DNA of 64,000 bases from Candidatus Trichorickettsia mobilis. Lineage in GTDB: Bacteria > Pseudomonadota > Alphaproteobacteria > Rickettsiales > Rickettsiaceae. Positions 46,652-55,942 of the stretch are shown piece by piece. The stretch spans positions 986,001 to 1,050,000 of the forward strand of contig NZ_CP112932.1 in assembly GCF_034366785.1 (NCBI RefSeq). Direction: 5' to 3'. The notes under the pieces are model-generated. The model searched no databases. It was not told the DNA's origin and saw nothing but the letters and a program-made list of their open reading frames with translations. Position numbers and translations under genes: made by a program. How positions within the stretch are numbered: the stretch's first letter is position 1; each line of letters opens with the position of its first letter.

Positions 46652-47401
46652 ATGTTTCAAGTAACAGTGTTAGGTTGTGGAGGGTCAGTTGGTGTACCGA
46701 TGATCGGTTGCAGCTGTAAAGTTTGTAAATCAAATTCACTCTACAATAAAAGAACTAGATCCGCAATATTTATTAGTGATGAGAATAGTAATATCCTGGT
46801 AGATTTTGGTTTTGATATAAAAGATCAAATAGTGCAAGCTGAAATAAATAAGCTAGATGGAGCAATATTAACACATGATCATGCAGATCATGTCGCTGGG
46901 ATTGATAATTTAAGGTTGTTCACACGAATTCAGCAACGGCCTTTAAATATTTACACTGATTATACTACAGCTGCAGCAGTGGAGCATCGGTATCAATATT
47001 TATTTACTAATAAGCAATTGATCATGAATTCCATAGGTTTTTTTGACAAATTAAATATAGGAAACCTTAGCTTACAGCTATTTCGGCAACATCATGGATC
47101 AATTGACAGTATCGGGATTAGGATTAAAAATTTTGTATATTCCAGTGATATAGTTGATTTTCCGGTAGAGTCTAAGCAATATTTGTATAATATTGAGATT
47201 TGGGTTTTAGATTGCACTGGTGATCAATCTAGTAAAACTCATGCTGGACTTGATAAAATATTGCAATGGAATGAAGAATATCAACCGCAGCAAATCTTCT
47301 TAACTAACATGCAGCATACCATTGATTATCATGAAATATCAACCAGGCTACCAAAGAATATTAGACCATTATATGATGGTTATAAGTTTATAGTCAATTA
47401 A
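46652..47401 (+). CDS. MBL-fold hydrolase, PhnP-like
   Basis: A metallo-beta-lactamase-fold hydrolase. Metal ligands are in ILTHDHADHVAGIDNLR (HxHxDH). The N terminus FQVTVLGCGGSVGVPMIGCS, with GCSCKVCKS, matches the PhnP-like cyclic-phosphodiesterase group of alphaproteobacteria. 249 residues. It is divergent from the PAP2 gene with starts only 14 bases apart, and convergent with cca, overlapping it by four bases at the 3' end. Confidence 0.88.
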   Translation: MFQVTVLGCGGSVGVPMIGCSCKVCKSNSLYNKRTRSAIFISDENSNILVDFGFDIKDQIVQAEINKLDGAILTHDHADHVAGIDNLRLFTRIQQRPLNIYTDYTTAAAVEHRYQYLFTNKQLIMNSIGFFDKLNIGNLSLQLFRQHHGSIDSIGIRIKNFVYSSDIVDFPVESKQYLYNIEIWVLDCTGDQSSKTHAGLDKILQWNEEYQPQQIFLTNMQHTIDYHEISTRLPKNIRPLYDGYKFIVN

Positions 47402-48618
47402 GTCGAATTAGCATTGAGGTCACAGGCTATATCCAATAGTTGTTGCTTGGTTATAGTAAAATCACTATCTATCCATAAGGACTTAAGCTTTGAGAGCATG
47501 GTACCTAAGGCCTTACCATGGAAACCAATTTTTAATAAATCATTACCAGTAATAGGAAATAGTGGTTTTGTGGTGTTAATATGTGTTGCTATAAATTCTT
47601 TGGCAACTTCGGAATTGGTATAACTCGTTACTACGACTGCCGTAATATATTCTGGATAATTATCAAAATTTTGCCATAATTTTTTTAACATATAATATAT
47701 TGGTAGATGCTGCGATTCTTGAATTAAACTCAAGATATTTAATATTTCTTCTGAATCATGTTTAGAAAATTTAAAGCTAAGTAGTTGTTGGTTAGTTAAA
47801 GAGATTTCAGCATGAAACAATAGGCTGTATTTAATACTTCTTGTGAGTTTAATGCTAATATTTTGAGCGAAGTCATTACCTTTTGCTAAGGCATTATAAT
47901 CCCATTGCCAGGGAAAAATATACGGCAGTATATTTTGATTATCCATTTGTTGTAGGATAGTGGGTGCATTATCTGAGTCAATTAAACGATCAATTTCTGC
48001 TTTAATTCGCTCAAAAGATAGAGTGCTTAATTTGTGTTTTAATTCAGCACAAGCTTTTAAGCCCTCAGGATCAATTCGCTTGGCGTAGTCACATGAGAAT
48101 CTAAAAAAACGTAATATCCTTAGGTAATCTTCTTGAATGCGTTGCTGTGGTATACCAATAAACATGACTTGTTTATCTGATATATCCTGAATACCATTAA
48201 AGTAATCATAAATAGTTTCTGTGAATGGACAGTAACTAAGTGCATTAATGGTAAAATCACGCCTTGCGGCATCTTGCTTAAAATCTGTGGTAAATACTAC
48301 TTTGGCATGTCGTCCATCACAGCCTATATCTTGGCGTAAGGTAGTAATTTCAAAACGCTCATTACCTATAAATGCACTAATCGTACCAAAAGCTACTCCT
48401 GTTGGTACGATCTTAAGATTATTTTTTGTTGATAAAACAGACATTACCTGTTCAGGTAATAAGGTAGTATTAATATCAATATCGAAATTCGGTTTACCAA
48501 GTATAGCGTCTCTAACACAACCACCAACTAATCTAGAAAGACCACCGGCAGAGTTTAAATATGACAAGATTTGTTTATAGTAGCTAGATTGTATAGTAAG
48601 CTGTTTATATATATACAC
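47398..48618 (-). CDS. cca: tRNA nucleotidyltransferase (CCA-adding) / polyA polymerase family
   Basis: Class II nucleotidyltransferase that adds or repairs the tRNA CCA end. Signature LVGGCVRDAILGKPNFDIDI (GG and catalytic DxD), then RRDFTINALSY and the primer-grip segment ILRFFRFSCDYAKR. 406 residues, normal. Several tRNAs here have CCA encoded, so the enzyme mainly repairs. Upstream lies a family B repeat (48648-48832). Confidence 0.94.
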   Translation of the reverse strand: MYIYKQLTIQSSYYKQILSYLNSAGGLSRLVGGCVRDAILGKPNFDIDINTTLLPEQVMSVLSTKNNLKIVPTGVAFGTISAFIGNERFEITTLRQDIGCDGRHAKVVFTTDFKQDAARRDFTINALSYCPFTETIYDYFNGIQDISDKQVMFIGIPQQRIQEDYLRILRFFRFSCDYAKRIDPEGLKACAELKHKLSTLSFERIKAEIDRLIDSDNAPTILQQMDNQNILPYIFPWQWDYNALAKGNDFAQNISIKLTRSIKYSLLFHAEISLTNQQLLSFKFSKHDSEEILNILSLIQESQHLPIYYMLKKLWQNFDNYPEYITAVVVTSYTNSEVAKEFIATHINTTKPLFPITGNDLLKIGFHGKALGTMLSKLKSLWIDSDFTITKQQLLDIACDLNANST

Positions 48619-48647
48619 ATTAATCTGAATTATATTGAACTTCCATC

Positions 48648-48832
48648 ATAGCAATCTCTCGACCGCGTGTCTGAGCTGAAACACAGCCGAAGCAATCTAG
48701 AACTCGTATGGCAATTGACTAGGTTGCTTCGCCAACGCCTCAGTTTAGACGAGTGAATAGCTCAAACAAAACGGTTTATATCGTCTCTTTTTCCTTAACT
48801 TGACGCGTAGGTTTTTGCGAATACTCTCTAAA
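48648..48832. repeat. Dispersed repeat family B, copy 5
   Basis: Contains AGCAATCTCTCGACCGCGTG, GCCGAAGCAATCTAG, TAGGTTGCTTCGCC, ATCGTCTCTTTTTCCTTAAC and TTGACGCGTAGGTTTTTGCG and ends GAATACTCTC. It separates cca from flgL and ends just after the flgL stop codon. Confidence 0.75.
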
Positions 48833-49738
48833 TTAGAAAATATCAAATATTCTTTGTAAAGTATTGAGTTGTGCCTTGAATATTTTTAAAGAAAATCCAT
48901 AACCATCTCCAGCATTTTTAACGGCTGCAGCAATTTCTGGCTGCTCACGTTGAAATACCTCGGTTATGGTCTGTATATTTCGTTTTGATAAGGAATCATT
49001 ATCTGCTGTGGCAGCTTTAAGCTTATCCTGTTCTATACCAATTAGCGCAATTGCCTGACCAAGTAAGGCAGTTGCCTGATTTAAAGCTTCATCTATTGCT
49101 ACTGGATCGGGAATAGGAGCTTTTAGCAAATTCATAGCTCCTATTGCTTGGGCAACTCCTGCCATACCAGCATATATATTTCCAACTGTTACTGTGCCTA
49201 ACTCAGATACTTGTACTTTTATTGGATTTGGTGCAGAGGTAGTATAATTAGTTGTAACATCACCATCAGCATCAAGATTACTGACTGCAACCAAGTCACC
49301 ACAAGGAGGATGTTTGGAATCAACTCCACCAAATAAATATGAGCCATTAACAATTTGAATATTTAGTAGTTCTTGAATTTGTGGTAATGCAGCATTTGCT
49401 TTGTCGGTAAATGTACCGGCTGCATTTGCATTATCAGGTATAGCTTCTTTTAAACGGGTTATTACGTCTATGATTTTAGTTAGAGCATCTCGCTCTTGAC
49501 CTAATCTTATAGTAGTTGTGGTGATGTTCAATTTAAAACCAGTTATTGCAGCAGACTGACTTTGGATTCTATGAAATTCATTAAATGTGCCAGAATCACG
49601 TAACTTATCTTGTGTGTCATAGCGACGTGTATCGCCTTTACTAGCTTCAACGAATCCCTGCTTTGCTTTGTTAATTGTGCTTACAGAGCTATTTGGAATA
49701 GTGTTAATTATGTCTAATATGTGGAAAGAGTTAGTCAT
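48833..49738 (-). CDS. flgL: Flagellar hook-associated protein 3
   Basis: Hook-filament junction protein, exported through the flagellum. 301 residues; flagellin-like ends rich in hydrophobic heptads (ITGFKLNITTTTIRLGQERD in the N-terminal half and LKIFKAQLNTLQRIFDIF at the C terminus). A central segment has LLNIQIVNGSYLFGGVDSKHPP, typical of FlgL/flagellin (YLFGG). Divergent in the extreme N terminus. It lies downstream of flgK with 16 bases between, as in other alphaproteobacteria. Confidence 0.88.
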   Translation of the reverse strand: MTNSFHILDIINTIPNSSVSTINKAKQGFVEASKGDTRRYDTQDKLRDSGTFNEFHRIQSQSAAITGFKLNITTTTIRLGQERDALTKIIDVITRLKEAIPDNANAAGTFTDKANAALPQIQELLNIQIVNGSYLFGGVDSKHPPCGDLVAVSNLDADGDVTTNYTTSAPNPIKVQVSELGTVTVGNIYAGMAGVAQAIGAMNLLKAPIPDPVAIDEALNQATALLGQAIALIGIEQDKLKAATADNDSLSKRNIQTITEVFQREQPEIAAAVKNAGDGYGFSLKIFKAQLNTLQRIFDIF

Positions 49739-49754
49739 AATGGTTCTCCTGAAA

Positions 49755-52550
49755 TTACGCAGCAGCTGCCGCGATACTATTTATTATCATTTTATTAATA
49801 TCGTTTGTTATTCTGATTGTTGCAGTAATAGCGTTAAGAAGATCTTGTAAATCAAGCGTTTTTAAATATTCAGTTTGTTTATCAATACCACTATTATCAT
49901 TACGTAGCTTAGTCATAGTTTCTAATACATTTTCTGCAACTTTTAGATCATTTTTAGCTGTTCCTAATTGTCCAGCTAAACTACTGGCAATTATAGTGGT
50001 CACTCCATTTAGTGTAGCAGAAAATGTTGGAACTAGCTTTGTTCCTTCTACAGTTATCATCTTTTTGTCTAAATCGCTTAATAGTTGTACTACTTGCGTT
50101 GAAGCATTGCCAATTCTGCTGCTATTTATGGTAACATTAGCATTTTTGTCGGTACCACCTCCTAAAATTGTTGCAGGTATAATGGCAAGTGGTCCGGTTA
50201 CTACAGCAGCACCATCAGTAAGAGTCACATTTGTTCCTCCTCCCATATTAACAGCAACTTGTATATTATTACCAGATAGACCAGGATTCTTTGCTGCTAA
50301 AGTAATGGTATCTAGTCCATTGGATACGGCATCTACTAGCAAACCGTTAGTAGCAGTAATTGTATTTGCTAAGTTGGCCATAGTAGCGGGCAAGCCACCG
50401 CCTATTAACACTTCATTTGCAGCAAGAGGACCAGCAGCTCTAAAAGTAAAAAGCTGTCCCGCAATAGTAACAGTATCACCAGGTGCAGGATTTCCTGCAA
50501 AGAGCATATCCATTGTTGCGCGAGTGTCACCTACTTTAATAATATCTACTCTTCCACCTAAGCTTACTTTTCCCATTGATATTTTATTAACATCTGTAGC
50601 AATTTCAGGATTGACTTCCAACTCACCAGATTTTTCATTCCAATTAAAGTAATCATTAAAACCAAAAAAATGACCAAAGCCTCTATCAGTAGCTGACTCA
50701 GTGTTAAAACCTAAGTCCTTACTATCGCTACTATCAATTATTAAAGCAAGCTCCTTACTTGTGGTTTCGATTTGTAAGTAACCTTCTGTATATACATCAT
50801 CATCATTTATTCTGCTGCCGTCTGCTTTTACTAATCTGGCAGTAGCAATAGGTAGATGAGTTATTAAGCCCGGTGGTGGTGCTTGGTGCATATTTCCAGC
50901 TTGAGGTGTTCCCACTACTCTTTGATTGATCATATTTGGATTTGCTGCATTAACAGAAAATCTAGCTGTACCTTCTCGCACAACTCCGTTGTCTCCAATT
51001 ACTCTTATTTGAACATCGATATCATGTGCAGCATTAATACCTCTAACAGTAATTGGTTGGTTAGTACGAATATGTGTACCTTTTGCTAAATTAAATGCTT
51101 CTGGTAATTGGCTTACAAGAGCTCCACCGCCTGAAACCGCAACTCCAAGAATCTCAACTTTACTACCAGAATACTGACTACCATCTATTTCAAAATCAAA
51201 GGTCAGTATTCCAGCATTAATACCAGCATTATCAATATTCGATCTACCAACTAATTTAATGTCATTTACTAAATACTGATTTGGAATCGCTACTCCCACT
51301 GGTTGTTGATCAAACACTTCCCCAATTGATAGCCGATTACTGCTAATTCCTGAATTCAATGATTCATTAAGTTCTTTGACAATATCAGCGACTTTAGGTT
51401 TGCCATTGCCATTTAAACTTGGCAGTTTTTCTAAATTTATCTCTATATCTCTTATCGGTCCAGAAGAACCTTCAACTTCCTCACCTTGGCTACCAACAAC
51501 CGCAACTTTAATACCTCCTCCCCAAGAGCCAATTTGAGATAAACTTACTAGCTTATTGCTAGTAAATTTAGTTTTTGGTGGAAATGGTGAGCCACTATTA
51601 TGCATTTTATTCACTCTATCAGCTATGGTTTTAGTAAGTGCTGTAAGAGTTTCCTTTGAATCTGGTAGTATCTGGTCACGTAACTTAATGTTAGCACTGA
51701 TTGCACCACCAGCAATTTGAGAGGCCATTAAACTGTTGCTATTTATTACTTCGGTACTGCTTATTTTTTGATTATCACGATTGTACCAATCAAGGTTTAC
51801 CGGATTTAAGGACGCCCCTCCAATCATTGCTTCTTGTGATAACAAACCAGCATAGCTAAGTTGTGCATATCCACCAGTTTGATCTAAAATAGTTGCACCG
51901 CCATTAGTGCTTGAAACTAATGCTTCTCCTCTATTTCCAAACCTGACTCTAATATCAAAATGAGTTGCCAACTGATTTAGCAATCTATCTCGCTGGTCAA
52001 ACAGCCTAATAGAACCAGAGATACTTATTTGCTCATTAAGCACTTTTAAATCTCTGATAATTTGATTTGCTTCTTGTATACTTCCTTGTAAATTTTGGTC
52101 GGCATCATATCTCAATGCATCAATTTTTGTTGTAATATCAGAAATTGTATCGGCTAATTTGATAGAGTTTGTAACAAAAAATTGTTTTATTGAAGGATCC
52201 TGATTAGCAGCTAATGATTTAGCGCTACTAGTAAAATTTACTACCGCCATCACTAAACTTGACTTAGATTGATCACTAGGATCACCAAGTGCTTGTTGTA
52301 GAGATTGCAAGCTTCGTTCAATTACTCCAACCCCAGAAACTTGAGTTATACTAGAACGAAGCGCTTTTGCTATCTGGATATCGCCACGACGTATTGATAT
52401 AGATTCAATCCTTGATACATTGCCACGCACATCTTCAACAAAATGAGGATCGATGCCGGAAGATTGAGGCACATTAGCTCTTTGTATATTATCAGCAATA
52501 TCTCCTAGAGCTTTTTTGGCTTCAGTTAAAGATGCATAGTTAACTTTCAT
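49755..52550 (-). CDS. flgK: Flagellar hook-associated protein 1, unusually long
   Basis: Hook-filament junction protein. 931 residues against about 450-650 in most bacteria. The N-terminal part follows FlgK: DTISDITTKIDALRYDADQN, LNEQISISGSIRLFDQRDRL (DxRD motif) and FDIRVRFGNRGEALVSSTNG. The C terminus has NDLKVAENVLETMTKLRNDN and the hydrophobic end. The extra length is in the middle: residues about 430-560 and a Gly/Ala-rich segment around 700-850 (TVTIAGQLFTFRAAG; NMGGGTNVTLTDGAAVVTG). It lies upstream of flgL. Confidence 0.9.
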   Translation of the reverse strand: MKVNYASLTEAKKALGDIADNIQRANVPQSSGIDPHFVEDVRGNVSRIESISIRRGDIQIAKALRSSITQVSGVGVIERSLQSLQQALGDPSDQSKSSLVMAVVNFTSSAKSLAANQDPSIKQFFVTNSIKLADTISDITTKIDALRYDADQNLQGSIQEANQIIRDLKVLNEQISISGSIRLFDQRDRLLNQLATHFDIRVRFGNRGEALVSSTNGGATILDQTGGYAQLSYAGLLSQEAMIGGASLNPVNLDWYNRDNQKISSTEVINSNSLMASQIAGGAISANIKLRDQILPDSKETLTALTKTIADRVNKMHNSGSPFPPKTKFTSNKLVSLSQIGSWGGGIKVAVVGSQGEEVEGSSGPIRDIEINLEKLPSLNGNGKPKVADIVKELNESLNSGISSNRLSIGEVFDQQPVGVAIPNQYLVNDIKLVGRSNIDNAGINAGILTFDFEIDGSQYSGSKVEILGVAVSGGGALVSQLPEAFNLAKGTHIRTNQPITVRGINAAHDIDVQIRVIGDNGVVREGTARFSVNAANPNMINQRVVGTPQAGNMHQAPPPGLITHLPIATARLVKADGSRINDDDVYTEGYLQIETTSKELALIIDSSDSKDLGFNTESATDRGFGHFFGFNDYFNWNEKSGELEVNPEIATDVNKISMGKVSLGGRVDIIKVGDTRATMDMLFAGNPAPGDTVTIAGQLFTFRAAGPLAANEVLIGGGLPATMANLANTITATNGLLVDAVSNGLDTITLAAKNPGLSGNNIQVAVNMGGGTNVTLTDGAAVVTGPLAIIPATILGGGTDKNANVTINSSRIGNASTQVVQLLSDLDKKMITVEGTKLVPTFSATLNGVTTIIASSLAGQLGTAKNDLKVAENVLETMTKLRNDNSGIDKQTEYLKTLDLQDLLNAITATIRITNDINKMIINSIAAAAA

Positions 52551-52567
52551 TTCTATACCTATTAAGT

Positions 52568-53047
52568 TTAGATTTTATTATTTACGTTAATTGCTGGCAT
52601 AATTTTTTCAAGATTTTGCGTAGCCGCAATCTGGCCATCTTTATTATATCCGTACTGATTCACTAGCTGGTTAACTCTAGAAGAATTATATATTTCCATT
52701 ATTTTTTCCCCTATCTCAATATTGCTACGCAATAAAATTTCATTCTCTTGCATTAAATCATGTAGTGAATTGTATTTTATTTTTGCCTTCTCAAAGATTC
52801 CTTTCACTTGTTGATCATTCGCAACATCATGTTCCTGTAGAGAAGAGTGAAGGTCTGATTCAATTTTTTGAAAATTAACTAAGATTTCATATTTCTTGTC
52901 CAGCATTTTTGCAGCATTATTAACATCACCTTGTAACAACAATTTATTTTCTTTCTTTAAGAAAATAATGAATGAATCAATGCTGATAAGCAATGAATTT
53001 AGTATAACATTGATATTTTTTGACATTATCGTTTTTTTATCATGCAT
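52568..53047 (-). CDS. FlgN-like flagellar export chaperone candidate
   Basis: 159 residues, mainly helical. The position directly upstream of flgK, the small size and the helical heptads (LLLQGDVNNAAKMLDKKYEI; LHDLMQENEILLRSNIEIGE; RVNQLVNQYGYNKDGQIA near the end) match the FlgN/FliT group of chaperones that bind FlgK and FlgL. The terminal NQYGYNKDG resembles the FlgN C-terminal motif. Start at 53047, or at 53026 (MSKNINV). Confidence 0.6.
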   Translation of the reverse strand: MHDKKTIMSKNINVILNSLLISIDSFIIFLKKENKLLLQGDVNNAAKMLDKKYEILVNFQKIESDLHSSLQEHDVANDQQVKGIFEKAKIKYNSLHDLMQENEILLRSNIEIGEKIMEIYNSSRVNQLVNQYGYNKDGQIAATQNLEKIMPAINVNNKI

Positions 53048-53055
53048 AATTAATA

Positions 53056-53541
53056 CTATTTATTTTTTATTTCTTCAAAGATACTTCGCTCAACTTCAGT
53101 TACTTCTGGATTATTCTCAACCCAAGCTTGTAACAACTGTTTCTGATAGAGTTCTACCCCTGGATCTTCATGCGCTGCTTTAAATATCTCAACAGTATTG
53201 AACATTTCCTGCCATAGAGCAGTAAGAACCAATTTTGCCAGTTGCCCTGCTAATTCTTTTTTTTGCTCTAATTCTTTAGAAGCAATATTCATGCCATTTT
53301 CACTAACGTTTGGTATTTTTCCTTTGTTGATGCTAGAAATTTGTGACGATTGAGGATTTAAGTTTTTCTTCACCAATGTATTAAAATCATTCGCTTTATT
53401 CTGCGAGCTATTTACTTGCTCAGTAGCAATAGAGTTGGCATTATTAATTTTTTGTTTTTGTTGTTCACGCAACTCATGATAACGATTTGTTTCAACTTTT
53501 GCCGGAACGGGATTTACACCTAAGGAATTACTGAGTGGCAT
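53056..53541 (-). CDS. FlgJ-like rod-binding protein candidate
   Basis: 161 residues. The N-terminal half is polar and Asn/Gln-rich; the C-terminal half has the helical pattern of the FlgJ rod-binding domain (LAKLVLTALWQEMFNTVEIF, as in FEALFLSQMLKS of FlgJ) followed by QKQLLQAWVENNPE. No muramidase domain is present, as in many alphaproteobacteria. The position after flgI and before the FlgN-like gene fits. The assignment is by context and weak pattern. Confidence 0.5.
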   Translation of the reverse strand: MPLSNSLGVNPVPAKVETNRYHELREQQKQKINNANSIATEQVNSSQNKANDFNTLVKKNLNPQSSQISSINKGKIPNVSENGMNIASKELEQKKELAGQLAKLVLTALWQEMFNTVEIFKAAHEDPGVELYQKQLLQAWVENNPEVTEVERSIFEEIKNK

Positions 53542-53578
53542 ATTATAACTTCATGAACATGTGGTACGTAAACAGGAT

Positions 53579-53700
53579 ATACGAAGGTCAAAATTGAAGA
53601 AGTGCTAGGAGTCGTAGAGTCGAAGCGCGGAGCGTACATAAGGTACGCGAGCACTGGAGATCTCTAACGACGACAACGCAATTCTCAATTTTCACCGAGT
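53579..53700. repeat. Dispersed repeat family E, copy 3
   Basis: About 122 bp, the reverse complement of the copy at 12080-12200 nearly throughout (CGAAGGTCAAAATTGAAGAA at one end, CTCAATTTTCACCGAGTA at the other). It separates flgI from the rod-protein gene. Confidence 0.85.
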
Positions 53701-53706
53701 ATTATA

Positions 53707-54822
53707 TTATCTTATCTCAATGACAGCATCCAAAGCACCTACAGATTTCATATTATGTAGAATACTAATAATGTCACGTGGCCAAACTCCAAGTTTGTTA
53801 AGACCGGACACTAATTCACTTAGTGTTGCTCCCTCACTTAATTCATGAACAGCTCTACCACGTTTGTCATTTACAAATTTGTTGACCAAATCCTGTTTAG
53901 CCTCAGGCATTGTTGGACTTAATTTATCGTAATCCAATTGCCCTATATTTACAACTAAATTCCCTTGTGCGATTGCTACCGGTCTTATATGAACCTTATC
54001 GCCAATAACTACAGTGCCTGTAGCCTCATTAATCACAATTTTAGCTTTATAATCGGGCTTAACATTTAATTTTTCAACTTCCGCAATAAATTCAATCATA
54101 TCATCCTTGCGGTAACTAGGCACGGTTACTTGTATTGTTGCTGCATCCAGTGCTACTGCGGTATTACCAGGTATATAATTGTTAATTGCTTCAGCAACAG
54201 AAATTGCTGTGCTAAAGTCAGGCGAATACAATGAAAATTTAATATGAGTTAAAGAAGAAAATTGAAAATCAATTTCATTTTCTACTATTGCCCCGCTTTG
54301 GATGTATCCAGTAGTTTCTACAGACATATTTCTAGTTTTTACTTCTGCTGCAGCGGGAGTAAATTCCGGTATTGTCACTGAACCTTGAGCAACTGCATAA
54401 ACATTACCATCAGCACCAAGTAATGGTGTAGCCAGTAAAGTTCCACCTTTTAGACTTTTTGCATCTCCTAACGTACTGACTTTTATATCAATTCTTGATC
54501 CTTGCCTAGAAAAAGGAGGTAAGTTTGCTGTGACAGTTACTGCAGCAATATTTTTAGTTTTTATATTAGTATCACCTTGGGTATTAATTCCTAAACGTTC
54601 CAAGAAATCTGTTAAACCTTGTTTGGTAAATATGGCATTATTTAAATTATCACCACTACCATTTAGTCCGGCAACTAATCCGTAACCTACCAGCAAGTTT
54701 TCACGCACACCTTCAATAGCTGCTATATCCTTAATTCTTGTTTCACCGTAAGCAGTAAAACTTATTAATATCATAGCAATGCTTGATAGTACTTTCGAGA
54801 GAGATCTAAATATTTGCCGCAT
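53707..54822 (-). CDS. flgI: Flagellar P-ring protein
   Basis: Periplasmic P-ring protein surrounding the flagellar rod. 371 residues, the normal size, with a signal peptide (1-27, ending at AYG/ET) and FlgI segments: RIKDIAAIEGVRENLLVGYG, LVAGLNGSGDN, RVNVSTLGDAKSL-like GSRIDIKVSTLGDAKSLKGG, and INEATGTVVIGDKVHIRPVA near the end. First gene of the flagellar minus-strand run. The P-ring implies a true Gram-negative envelope and flagellum. Confidence 0.95.
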   Translation of the reverse strand: MRQIFRSLSKVLSSIAMILISFTAYGETRIKDIAAIEGVRENLLVGYGLVAGLNGSGDNLNNAIFTKQGLTDFLERLGINTQGDTNIKTKNIAAVTVTANLPPFSRQGSRIDIKVSTLGDAKSLKGGTLLATPLLGADGNVYAVAQGSVTIPEFTPAAAEVKTRNMSVETTGYIQSGAIVENEIDFQFSSLTHIKFSLYSPDFSTAISVAEAINNYIPGNTAVALDAATIQVTVPSYRKDDMIEFIAEVEKLNVKPDYKAKIVINEATGTVVIGDKVHIRPVAIAQGNLVVNIGQLDYDKLSPTMPEAKQDLVNKFVNDKRGRAVHELSEGATLSELVSGLNKLGVWPRDIISILHNMKSVGALDAVIEIR

Positions 54823-54866
54823 AATGTTTGCATTATTTGTTTAAATTATTTCTACTTAAATGTATT

Positions 54867-55604
54867 TCAGCTTGTTGATTTTAGCAAATTATAATGTTCA
54901 ATTGCTTTATTTAAATCATCTATCGTATCTACTGAAATAGGTATATCATCAACATAACATATACCTATATCTATGTCATGTTGTAAAGCTCTTAACTGTT
55001 CTAATTTTTCTTGTATTTCTAATGCTGATTGCGGCAATTTTACAAATTTTTCGAGAGTATCTTTACGAAAACCATAGATACCAATATGATATAGAAATTC
55101 TGTGGCACCAAAGGGAATCATACTACGAGAAAAATATAAGGCTTTGTAGTTGTTATCTACCACTACCTTAACATTACTGCTGCTGTTGGCAACATCAATA
55201 CCTACCTTAGCTACCGGAGTGACGATACCATATTGTGATTTTTTTAAATATGCTATTACATTTAAGATGACAGAAGCTTTTATAAAAGGCATGTCGCCTT
55301 GTACATTTATCACATATTTAAGCTGTTGCTGGTGGTCAAGATTTTGTAGGGCTTCATAAACTCGATCTGTTCCTGATGTGCAATCAGTATTAGTCATAAT
55401 ATATTTCCCGCCAGCTGCAATTACTTCATTGGCAACGAGCTCAGAATCGGTAGCAACGTAAATGTTTTTTAGACCAGTAGCTTGTACCTGATTTACTACA
55501 TGTGCAATCATGCTTTTATCGCCTATAAGCTGTAGTGGTTTTTGTTTCAGCCGCTCCGATCCTAGTCTTGATGGAATAATAACGGCAACGTTGGAAGTAT
55601 ACAT
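54867..55604 (-). CDS. kdsB: 3-deoxy-manno-octulosonate cytidylyltransferase
   Basis: Makes CMP-Kdo for the LPS inner core. N-terminal nucleotide-binding signature VIIPSRLGSERLKQKPL, then VATDSELV, NTDCTSGTDRVYEAL and VQGDMPFIKASVI; C-terminal HIGIYGFRKDTLEKF. 245 residues. Fits the lipid A genes of the same window: the cell should have at least a Kdo-lipid A. It follows the flagellar run but points the same way by chance. Confidence 0.96.
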   Translation of the reverse strand: MYTSNVAVIIPSRLGSERLKQKPLQLIGDKSMIAHVVNQVQATGLKNIYVATDSELVANEVIAAGGKYIMTNTDCTSGTDRVYEALQNLDHQQQLKYVINVQGDMPFIKASVILNVIAYLKKSQYGIVTPVAKVGIDVANSSSNVKVVVDNNYKALYFSRSMIPFGATEFLYHIGIYGFRKDTLEKFVKLPQSALEIQEKLEQLRALQHDIDIGICYVDDIPISVDTIDDLNKAIEHYNLLKSTS

Positions 55605-55726
55605 TTTACCTTCAATCTAAAATAATAATTGACATGGTAGCTTTTTTGCTCGATAAAGTAAAACCAAATTATGGTGTTTACATCATTCTTGAAACTAAAA
55701 TAATATCAATCACCTTAAAAGATAAT

Positions 55727-55802
55727 GAGCCCGTAGCTCAGTTGGTAGAGCACTTGACTTTTAATCATGTGGTCCCGGGTTCAAGTCCCGGCGGGCTCAC
55801 CA
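55727..55802 (+). tRNA. tRNA-Lys (anticodon TTT)
   Basis: Acceptor GAGCCCG/CGGGCTC, D arm GCTCAGTTGGTAGAGC, anticodon stem CTTGA/TCATG with loop CTTTTAA (anticodon TTT), T arm CCGGG-TTCAAGT-CCCGG, discriminator A and encoded CCA. Confidence 0.96.
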
Positions 55803-55942
55803 CATCTATACAAATATGAATATACTTCGTGCAAATGAAGAGTTGGTAATGTCATCCTGAATTTATTTCGGGATGACATTGTCTTATCTTTACCAAATTC
55901 TTCAAGCTAAACGAGGATACGTAGGAATCGCAAGTTTTATAG

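Noticed and set aside
49996..50652. 218-codon plus-strand frame opposite flgK
   Set aside because: It is a shadow of the Gly/Ala-rich part of flgK; no domain and no ribosome site.
55634..55819. 61-codon frame across tRNA-Lys
   Set aside because: It reads through the tRNA gene (PVAQLVEHLTFNHVVPGSSP), a well-known artefact of tRNA sequences.
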